Assembly: GCA_028583685.1 (NCBI GenBank)
Contig: JAMXIF010000003.1
Coordinates: forward strand, 78,432,558 to 78,496,557
Direction of reading: 5' to 3'
Source: Petaurus breviceps papuanus
Lineage: Eukaryota; Chordata; Mammalia; Diprotodontia; Petauridae
Length of the DNA: 64,000 nt
Shown here: positions 56,011 through 64,000 of the stretch, in pieces
Numbering within the stretch: the first letter of the stretch is position 1
Layout of the letters: every line of letters begins with the position of its first letter
Translations under genes and position numbers: made by a program
The notes under the pieces: model-generated
Database searches by the model: none
What the model saw: only the letters and a program-made list of their open reading frames with translations
What the model was told of the DNA's origin: nothing

Positions 56011-58117
56011 TTTTTTCTGCAAAACCAAATACATCTTTAGTAAAATACTTCATTGTACAAAATTCCTCTAAATGTTGTTTAATAATTGAAAACCTCAATG
56101 ATTCAAAAATAGATACAGAAATACTAGCTTAGAACTCAAACTCTTCATCTGCCATATCAGTTGCCCAGGCAAACTTCTCCCTCTGGGTTTTGTTATAAAT
56201 CTTCTCCACTGGCACTCCAAACTTCTTACACCAGGTGACACTAATCCTGGGATCCAAGTAGTTGAGTTTGGAGGTAGCCAGGGCAACCTGATTATTTTTT
56301 TCTTTGTCTGTGGCTTGGGTGCACAGCTTCATGAGCTGTTCTTCAAACCTGGCCAGTAGTTTTTTCTTCTTGTCCACATTACTCTTGGACTTGACATCCT
56401 TTCTCGTTTTGGAATCAGCTTTTGCTCTCTTTAGCTCCTGTTTTGCCATTGTTAGTTGCTCCTTTTTAGCATCAATCTTTGTCTGGAGATTTTACATGGA
56501 ATTCCCAAAGTCTGAGGAGTTGCCTGCTGGTGGTTGCATAAAATGGCTACTGCTCTGTTTGCTCAGTTGTAGGACAAAATTTTAGCTGCTATATTGTCTT
56601 CAGCATTGGCCAGTGCTTTCAGTTGTTCCTGCAGTGTGATGGATGCATTGTAAGTCCTGAACACCTTGGCTGTCAATCCATCCATCAGGTCCTGAAGATG
56701 TTTGTTCAAGGTTGATATATTAAGTCCATCAAACAGATCATCCCCTGGGTCCTTGTTCTCCATGAAGAGCTGCAAATTCTTAAATACTGGCTTTTCAACA
56801 GGCACTTTGTTGTAGTATCTGATAGAGTCCTTTCCCAGGAAGTCAAATTCAACAACATGTTCCTGCCCAGCCAACTCCTGGAGTAACTGTATGTGTTCAA
56901 CATGAAGAGAGCAGCAGCCTACAGTGTCTGCCATCTCTCCTTCTTCTTTTTCGTTACCAGCTCTCAGGGCTAGATTATCAATGAAATAAAGGGCCACAGC
57001 TCTTTGTCATTTTTTCATTTCCCTTGATTTCCAGTCAAAACAGTACTGAAAACAGATTTTGTCTACTATCCCCTTCAGACGTCAAGCAACTTCATATTTC
57101 TGCCAGTTCTTCTCCCCCTTAAGCTTTGAGCTGGGGTTCAACATGATGTACTTAATGGAATTCTGGATGTTTTCAGTCCACGATGCTAGCCAAGTGACTG
57201 TATTGTCAAAGTGTACTTCTTTCCATTTGTGACCTGAGGTAGCTCTGGTATTTTAGAGTCCCTGCTGCAGTTTATGATTACATCTTCTGGCATTAGATTA
57301 CATCTTTTCTTCAACATCCCCATCTTTGGATGGTCCCCACGACCATGAAACAACCCTGGTGGCTCAGTCTTGAAATTGCCTATTTTTTCTCTGTGGGCAT
57401 CTAATATACAGTAGCCAAACTCTTCCTGAAGTCTTTCTGCCTCTTCTTTTAGCTTCTGTTTCTCCTCTTTTTTTTTTTAAAGCAATTGGGGTTAAGTAAC
57501 TTGCTCAAGGTTATACGGGCCAGTTATTTCTGGGTGTGGTGCTAAGTGTCTGAGCCTGGATTCGATCCCCAGGTCATCCTGACACTGGGGCTGGTGCTCT
57601 TACTCACTGTGCTACCTGGCTGCCCCTGTTTCTCCTCCTTTGGCAAAGCTTTTCGGGCTTCATTTTTGTCAACAAAGTACTTGTGGATCTCTGTGAAGTC
57701 ACACTTGTCCAGATACTTCATTATCTTTTTCTCCTCCATATTCATTTCCTTTGGCCAGTCATTGAAGAAGTTATTTTGAAAAACTTCCTTTGTTGTATAT
57801 TCATGATCCAACATTTTCCCATAAAAGGTCGCAATCTCTTCAGTTGCTAAACTCAACTTCATAGCTTTTCCATCACAAAAGAAGTGAACTTCATCTGGAA
57901 GTGATTCATATAAGGGTGCAAAGTATGGCCCCTTATGTTCCAATTGTTTCCATTTCACACCATCTTCACTTTTTTCTTCTTGCCATCATTTCCATTTATT
58001 TTCTTCTTCCTGCCTTTTCTTTTTTCCCTTTTCATTTTCCTCCTTTGGGGTTTTCTTCATTTCTTAATCTTTTTTCTTCTCCTTTTTCTTGGAACACTGT
58101 TCATTAACTAATAACTC
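56011..58117 (-). pseudogene. TOP1MT: Processed pseudogene of mitochondrial DNA topoisomerase I
   Basis: Minus-strand similarity runs in gene order without introns. The core starts at [14 protein letters not shown] (57958 downward), with [13 protein letters not shown] and [15 protein letters not shown]. Next come the lid region (57466-57000), [20 protein letters not shown] (56997) and the C-terminal [17 protein letters not shown], ending in EEFEF and a stop at 56129. [28 protein letters not shown] and EEFEF match TOP1MT rather than nuclear TOP1. The type IB active-site motifs are still legible ([41 protein letters not shown]). The reading frame is broken by several stops and frameshifts, including a stop just after KILSYN, and by a SINE at 57468-57625. 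A 16-bp perfect target-site duplication (tataaataacatttct, 55995-56010 and 58118-58133) flanks it, with a short T run at 56011-56016 as the poly(A) remnant. These are the marks of LINE-mediated retroposition. It is not expected to be functional, and it lies in the same orientation as CPA6. Confidence 0.94.
57468..57625 (-). mobile_element. tRNA-derived SINE inside the TOP1MT retrocopy
   Basis: The minus strand reads 'gggcagccaggtagcacagt' then 'gagtaagagcaccagcccca', ending in 'aattgctttaaa' plus A-rich tail. A perfect 12-bp target-site duplication, ctgtttctcctc, is at 57456-57467 and 57626-57637. It belongs to the subfamily with 'agtgagtaagag', also seen at 15208-15368 and 59471-59618. It interrupts the pseudogene after EEKQ, so it is younger than the retrocopy. 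Confidence 0.93.
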
Positions 58118-59334
58118 TATAAATAACATTTCTAAGGAAGTAAATTATAAGTTGGAAGATATTTAACATTAATACATAAATTTAATTTTGATGTTGGACT
58201 TTTTTAATTAAAAAAAGACTTGCAAATATTTCACTTAACACAAGACTTGAATCTGGTTCTGCATTGAGCTTATTTCTGTATACTGATTTACATTGGGAAT
58301 AAAGTGAAAATGCTCACTCATACAGATGTGTGCTTGAAAATGGGAGAAGAATTTTATAAGCTGTTTTGTTAAGAGATGGAAATTAGTTTTTTATTTTTGG
58401 CTCTCTAACTCAATCAGTGAAAATTAATAACTAATCACATATATTGCTTTGTTTTTTAAAGATGTTTATATGCAAATGAACCTTTGTAAGGACAGACTCT
58501 CTTCAGATATGACTTTATTCTCTTCTACCACTGGCACACCAACTTCACTTTCACAGAAACTCTACTGACAGACTGACCATGGTTGTCAACCAGTTCATTT
58601 GAAAATCAACCATAGAGAATAGTAAAATAAGCTAATAAATTTAAATCAGAAAATAGCCTTACTACTGCATTGAGAAGCAATAGAAGTTTTGTTTCTGTAA
58701 AGTATTTGTGTTAGTCCCTGGTGGTTTCAGGATGGCTTGTGATGCACATGCTCAAAGATCATGGTTTTCAAACAGGCTGAAATTTGCATGGAAAGAATGC
58801 AAACATTTATAACATCTTAATCACGTGATTACAAAGCTGATGTAGTATGATTACAGGGTAACTACTCTGATGCAATGTTCAAACTGAAAAGCAGTATTCA
58901 GACACATGAGTCTGACCTTCAGTGGGATATTAGTTTATGCTTGCATGCCAAACCATTGTGGTAGTTCAGAAACAATTTGATGATAGGTTGAGAAACTACC
59001 AGAACTTATTGAGTTTAGTCAGAAGTGGTCAGAATTTGATGTTATCCTTGCACAAAAACCAAAATCATTGTGTGCATGATCATGATGGTTTTGAATCTCT
59101 GCAGAAACATGCCATTTACAATACTACAAACATGCACATACTTGCTGTCACGGAAAATATATTTGTAACACAATTTGGCAATTCTTTATTGCTCAAGGTA
59201 CCACTAAATACATTTTAGCACAAAGCCTTTGCATGATTGTGACTATTGTCATGAACCTCTGAGGGTTTAACAAACCATCATATGGGAACCGTTTACCTAG
59301 AACAGGCCACAGGTTGTGCATGCCTGACCTAGAA

Positions 59335-59445
59335 CAAAACACTTTACCTTTCTGGGCTTTTTTTTCCTCCTCTGTAATGAAAAGATTAAAATAGATAATT
59401 TTGAAAGCTCCTTCTAGATCTCAGATTATATCATTCAATGTCTTT
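59335..59445 (+). mobile_element. MIR-type SINE, right part (interrupted)
   Basis: Resumes with 'cactttacctttctgggctt', 'cctcctctgtaatgaaaaga' and an ending like 'ctccttctagatctcagatt', the conserved order of MIR after 'gtgtgacct'. It is the outermost layer of the nest that holds the TOP1MT retrocopy. Confidence 0.6.
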
Positions 59446-59470
59446 ATTGTGTTTAAAAATCTATGATTAA

Positions 59471-59618
59471 GGGGTGGCCAGGTGGCGCAGTGAGTAAGAG
59501 TGCCAGCTCTGGAGTCGGGACGACCCAGGATCGGTTCCTGCCTCAGATACTTAACACCCACACAGAAAAACTGTCCATGTAACCTTGAGCAAGTTACTTA
59601 ACCCCGATTGCTTAAAAA
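59471..59618 (+). mobile_element. tRNA-derived SINE, 'agtgagtaagag' subfamily
   Basis: 'ggggtggccaggtggcgcag', 'tgagtaagagtgccagctct' and 'aagttacttaaccccgattg'. The perfect 16-bp duplication aaaatctatgattaag is at about 59456-59471 and 59618-59633. A young-looking copy. Confidence 0.93.
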
Positions 59619-60979
59619 AAAATCTATGATTAAGTCTAAACTCCTAAGTCAAATAGCAAGTATCAATTAGCTTCATTTTCTTCAAATAGACCTTTGTATA
59701 GACTCTAAATGTTCCATATACCAGGAGAAATAAGAAATATAATATTCATTTTTATTCCTCTCTACACCATACCTTTATTTCTCTATTCCTTTATTGATGA
59801 TTTCCCCCCTGAAATAGACTTTCTCCTCTCTAGCAATCTGAATTGTGCTCTGTCTCTCCTGACGCTAGACCATTACCTCAAAGGAAAAGCCCAGAGGCAA
59901 AGTTAGATACCAGACCTCTTGTTCGCAGAACTTGGAAACAAGAGGCTCAATTTTCCTTCTTTCCCAGTACTTGAAAGAGAACTGATACAAACCTTTGCCA
60001 TTAACAGGACTTTCGGGGTGGGATCCCCAGTCAAAAGGTTTTATTGCTCTGTCTGTACAGCTAGCAAACTCCTATTTCTAACTTTCCAATTGCAGTGGTA
60101 TGGAATACCTGATTGTCCCAGTAAAAAACAATCCCATCGCTGCCACAACTTATTGCACTTTCAGTACCTTCCACTTCAGTCCTATTCCTCCTATGTGCCA
60201 ATACAGTTCTGCCTACCATTTTGTCTTCTGAAATCAGGAGGAAGGGTCAGCACACTCTTTGTTCCCTTTTGCTACTTCCAGATTGACCCTCTATTGCCAT
60301 CACCGAGCAACTTCTTTTCTTTTGAGACTCATTCTCCCCATACATATCATTGCTTTTCAATCCTCATAGCAGTTATTTCCTGCTCCCCGTGTTATTTGTC
60401 TTCCTTTCTCAGAATTCAGTAGTTTTCTTCTCCATTATACTAAGGGATATTGGCGTACATGTTGGTATTCCTTTGAAGATCACTGTTAAACCTTAAAAGG
60501 AAACCTTTAAAGTTTACCTTTTATTCTTCTCAAATTTTGTGACTTATACCTTACTTCTACCTCAGATACATATGTTGATGCTCACACTCTTAATCTCAGT
60601 ATTGCTCACAACTCTTCTACTTCCATTATTAAGAATTCTTAAAATTCACTATTTGATCTCCTGTTCTATCTCTCCTTCTACACCAGTATTCCTAAACCTA
60701 TTTTCCATCCATAATGATCCTATTTCTCTCTAACCCTCTTGTTCCTTCACTCACCAGTGCTTTCCTAATAACGCTCCTGCTCTGGTTTCACTCTCTTAGC
60801 CAATCAATCTTGATGCTATAGAGAACTGGTTCAATGTTACGCTGTCTTCTCTTGAATCCTTTGCCCCCTTGTCCTATTGATGCTCAAGCCTTGCCCAACT
60901 CCAACCCGAGATTAGCTTCCAGTCTTTCTCTTCCACTTATCGTCACCTGATCCTGGAGTTCTGAGAGGTACTAAACAGC

Positions 60980-61920
60980 TGTGCTAACTGGGTGTAATGG
61001 CAAGCAAAGCAGTACTTAGTGCCTTGTTTCCATTCATCAATTGTTTTTTGAGCGCTGCCTGTGATTTGGAGGTGGGAAGAAATTTTTGATACAACAAGAA
61101 GGGGTGGAACAGGAAGGAACTGACCATATAAAAGGAAAAGCACAAGCTAGGACTGAGCAGAGCTGAGAAGGAGAATACTTGTGGTGTCAGGCACTCTGTC
61201 TGTCCTGTGTTTGTGATACTTTGTATTTCTTCTTTGTGTTTCTCAGACCTTGTTTGTGGGTCTGTGTCAATTTCACAGGCAGATAGTGAATCGATGATGG
61301 TGCTGGCAATGTGAATGAATGTGTTTTGGCTTTGTTAAGCTTTGTCTTCCCAGAAACAGAAACTGTGAAGGACTTGCGGTGGACTGGACACTGTGAGCTT
61401 CAATATGGAATGGGAACTGGATGAGGAGCTGAGAGCTGCCTGCCTGTGAATCCAGGTGATGGTTGGGTGAATTCAGGCAACAGCTGGGACCATGGAAGAG
61501 GAACCATGGAATCTGGTAGCCAGCCTTCAGCCAAGATGAAAAGATCTCTCCTTGGGTACTTAGTTCTGACTGACAAGATCATGATTTACTGTGACCTAGG
61601 GAGGGAAGGACTCGTACTTTGTAATTTGTACCCCTTAAGGATGATTGAGTTAAGGATAACTAGAAGCTAGTCTCCAATCAAGAAGACAGAAGACTTTCTG
61701 AGAGATTAAGACCCTGTGACCTAGGGGTGGGAGACCTTTGTACTTTGTATCCTGAATGATATCTTTTGTTTAAAATTATGTGGTCACTTTAGTGATAAGT
61801 TGTTATGTTATATCATTGTGAATGCCGTACTTTGGTTTCTGTGAATGTTTTGCCTTAGTTTATTGCTGAATAAATAGAGAGTTCACTATACTATGTGATC
61901 AGAACCTTAGAGCCATTTAT
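60980..61920 (+). mobile_element. Probable solo LTR of an endogenous retrovirus
   Basis: A 941-bp block starting tgtgctaactgg interrupts the L2. It is flanked by a 6-bp direct repeat, aacagc (60974-60979 and 61921-61926), and L2 reads across once one copy is removed. A TATA-like catataaaag lies at 61125 and an aataaa at 61869, in the order expected of an LTR. An internal imperfect repeat recurs at about 61590 and 61714 ('ctgtgacctaggg'). The 3' end is not the canonical CA, so the exact terminus may shift by a few bases. No internal viral sequence is attached. It is a fossil younger than the L2. Family unknown. Confidence 0.65.
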
Positions 61921-63174
61921 AACAGCAGTCCTCTGGAGAGCTGCTTGTGCTTGGCTTTATGCTGGGTCCACAAAGATCATGTTTTTTAATTTCACCTGGA
62001 TCCTAACTGTAACTTGTACATTTCCCATAGCAGCTCTCCCAGATCTTCTCTTCTCTCTTCAAGCTTCCAGTGTCATCACCTGCCCTCTTTTCTCAGTACA
62101 GGACCTTGGATCAATTTACCAATGGGGGACGTTTACCATGAATTTCCTCAAAACTCTTTTAACAGCATACCATATTCTTTTCTCCTTTGCTCTAGATGAA
62201 GAAGTAGCCCTTTTCCTTGCCAAAGCCAAGTCCTCTACTTGCATCTGTCATCCCATCTCCTCTCACAGTTACCCCATCCCCCCAATCATTCCCTCTCTCT
62301 AATCTTTAATATTTCCTTGTCTATTTATTCATTTTCTGATTCCAACAAATAGGACCAGGTCTCCTCTATCTTTAAAAAAACCCTAGCTTGAACTTTCCAT
62401 CTCTTCAAGCTCTTGTGCTATCTATCTATCCCTTAACTCTTTTTCACAGCCAGATTTCTAGAAAAAAATCTGTCTGTATTCATTGTTACCATTTTTTCTT
62501 TTCTCACATACTTCTCAACTCTTTATAATCTAGCTTTTGACCTCATCACTCAACTGAAACTTCTCTCTCTAAAGTTATTGGTGCTCTATAATTGCCAAAT
62601 CCAATGACTTTTTCTCCACTCTCATGATAGACTATTCTGTAATATTTAGCACCAATGACCAACTTCTCCTCCTAGGTTCTCTTTGTGGGTTTTTTGTGAC
62701 AAAGTAGTATCTTCTCCCTTTTCCATTTGCTGGACCCTGATCCATACCTTATCTCTAAGAGGCAGGTATACCTCAAGACCATGTCTTGGGCCCTCTTCTT
62801 TTTTCTTTTTGTGTTATCTCACTTGGTGATCTCATTAGCTCCCACAGGTTCAATTATTATCTACATTCAGATGAGTCTTGAATTTATATATTATATCATA
62901 ATCTTGCCTTGCAAGATAATGCATTTCCCTTTTCGGTCAAGAGCATCACAATACTTCAAGTCACCCAGATTGTATAACTCGGAATTAACTTTAATTCTAC
63001 ATTATTCTTCCCCATGTCCAAGCAGTTGCCAAGTTTAAAAAAAATATCTGCACAAGATTTCTTACATATATCCTAATTCCCTTCTTTCTATTCACCTGGT
63101 CACCATCCTACTCCAGGCCCAACCTCACCACTCATTCCAATTATTTCTAATAGGCATCCCTGCCTCCAGTCTCA

Positions 63175-63246
63175 TTGTACCCCTTACGGATGATTGAGTT
63201 AAGGATGACTAGAAGCTAGTCGCCAATCAGGAAGAAAGAATACTTT
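63175..63246 (+). repeat. 72-bp LTR-derived block copied into L2
   Basis: Matches 61626-61697 of the LTR-like element at about 66 of 72 positions with no indel. It sits in L2 between 'cctgcctccagtctc' and 'atccaatccatacagttgcc' and seems to replace a few L2 bases. I see no target-site duplication. Confidence 0.85.
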
Positions 63247-63838
63247 GATCCAATCCATACAGTTGCCAAAAGACATTCCTAAAACACTGAGCATGTCACT
63301 TCCCTGCCCAAAAATCTCCAGTGGCTCACTATTGCCTAAAGGATGAAAACCAAATTCCTCTGTTTGACTTTTTAAAACTCATTACTATCTGGCTCCAGAC
63401 TACATTTCTAGATTCATTACACATTACATACCTTCATATACTTTACATTCCAACAAAGCACCTCCTAGTCCTTCGTTTTTGTCTAATTTGTTTTCCATGC
63501 CTGGAATGTACTATGACTTTAACACTGCCTCTTAGAAGTCCTAGCTTCCTGCAAAACTCTGGTTAATCACTATGTCTCATATAATGTTTTCATTATGACC
63601 TCCCCATTTACTAGTACCTTCTTCCGCCCACATAATCTTGTATTTGCTTTATGTGTATATATGTATGTATGTATGCTTTACATGTATACATTTGTATATA
63701 GCTTCTATTTACTCATTTGTGTACGTGTTGTTTCCCCTATATATATAAACTCCTCCCAGGAGTCTTTGTATCCCAGAAGCCTAATCCAGGGTGTGTGGCA
63801 TGTTAAGGTGATTCTTAATAAATGCTAGCTGATCAATT

Positions 63839-64000
63839 GCTTCTTCTCTTTAAGCCTGACTTTGACTTTCATTTTTCTTGGTTTTTATCTGAATAGAAAC
63901 GCTGAGTGAAAGTGTGACTTTTCCCAAGTTCTGCTTGGGAAAACAGTTCCTCTGTGGAATAAGGCAGAATAGAATGGGGAGAGAGACATAGAGGAAAAGT
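63839..64000. other. No recognised feature
   Basis: Short unassigned end of the window. Confidence 0.4.

Larger units (their letters stand above)
55608..59326. mobile_element. hAT-like DNA transposon copy split by the TOP1MT retrocopy
   Basis: The left end begins caatggttcccacc. The reverse complement of the right end begins caggcatgcacaacctgtgg, both hAT-style CA-starting termini. The flanks are acctagag (55600-55607) and acctagaa (59327-59334), an 8-bp duplication with one mismatch, which is the hAT signature. Continuous MIR sequence resumes on both sides, which supports the ends. Without the retrocopy the element is about 1.6 kb and very AT-rich. I see no transposase reading frame. The two termini match each other only weakly, so it could instead be two adjacent elements. 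Confidence 0.62.
59700..63838 (+). mobile_element. L2 LINE, nearly full length, split by a probable solo LTR
   Basis: L2 order is kept from the 5' ORF region ('agaggctcaattttccttct', 'gtgggatccccagtcaaaag', 'ttccttcactcaccagtgct') through the part after the LTR ('ttatgctgggtccacaaaga', 'ctagatgaagaagtagccct'), the reverse transcriptase ('tcatcactcaactgaaactt', 'ggtgatctcattagctccca') and the 3' tail ('gattcttaataaatgctagc'). Without the 0.95-kb insertion the copy is about 3.2 kb, close to a whole L2. Stops and indels are scattered throughout, so it is inactive. A 72-bp copied block at 63175-63246 also interrupts it. Confidence 0.8.

Noticed and set aside
56129-56997. TOP1 (nuclear) as the source of the retrocopy
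   Set aside because: The core carries TOP1MT-type strings ([25 protein letters not shown]) rather than the nuclear TOP1 versions.
58937-59218. 93-codon plus-strand open frame
   Set aside because: It lies inside the hAT-like element on an AT-rich strand and does not resemble a hAT transposase.
59919-60422. 167-codon plus-strand open frame
   Set aside because: Part of the L2 5' ORF region; reported under the L2.
60943-62012. 'tcacctgatcct' / 'tcacctggatcct' as the target-site duplication of the LTR-like block
   Set aside because: L2 continuity places the breakpoints at 60979 and 61921 with aacagc; the longer match falls inside L2 on both sides and looks coincidental.

Overview
This window reads as a piece of a marsupial nuclear genome, most of it probably intronic. 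The host assignment rests on the repeats. There are many copies of the short tRNA-derived SINE that opens 'ggcagctaggtggcgcagtg' (WSINE1/SINE1-like), MAR1-type SINEs with an RTE tail, THER1/MIR CORE-SINEs, L2 and L3/CR1 LINEs still recognisable over a kilobase or more, marsupial-type L1 fragments and scraps of RTE. I cannot name the species, and I do not try to decide between Australian and American marsupials. The sequence is AT-rich. I saw no bacterial-style genes, CRISPR array or functional RNA gene.

The one convincing host coding feature is a 125-bp exon on the minus strand at 13948-14072. It encodes part of the activation peptide of carboxypeptidase A6 (CPA6), starts in phase 0 and ends in phase 2, and has splice sites on both sides. 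The rest of the window is then best read as the two CPA6 introns flanking this exon: downstream intron at low coordinates, upstream intron at high coordinates. I found no second CPA6 exon, which fits the very large introns known for this gene.

Layout. 0.1-10.3 kb: L2, L1, L3 and MAR1 debris, including an L1 inserted into an older TIR-type repeat. 11.5-13.2 kb: a long plus-strand L2. 13.2-14.5 kb: nested MIRs, the CPA6 exon and a MAR1 SINE. 15-24 kb: L2, L3, SINEs, a palindromic hAT MITE, and a pair of unclassified inverted repeats around a multiply interrupted L2. 24-33 kb: L2 and MIR mosaic, including an L2 inserted in opposite orientation inside another L2. 36-45 kb: L2, L3 and RTE. 45.4-47 kb: an LTR-like stretch. 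47-55 kb: L2, MAR1, L1, SINEs. 55.5-59.4 kb: a four-layer nest in which a MIR holds a hAT-like element, which holds a processed pseudogene of mitochondrial topoisomerase I (TOP1MT), which holds a SINE. 59.7-63.8 kb: a nearly full-length L2 split by a probable solo LTR.

Beyond the CPA6 exon and the TOP1MT retrocopy, the most unusual signal is a set of three short (72-131 bp) copied segments at distances of 0.8-3.4 kb, each 92-95% identical to its source. They look like templated insertions rather than ordinary transposition. I found no undescribed multi-gene system. All percentages are my own hand alignments, and all repeat family names come from memory of consensus sequences, not from a search.
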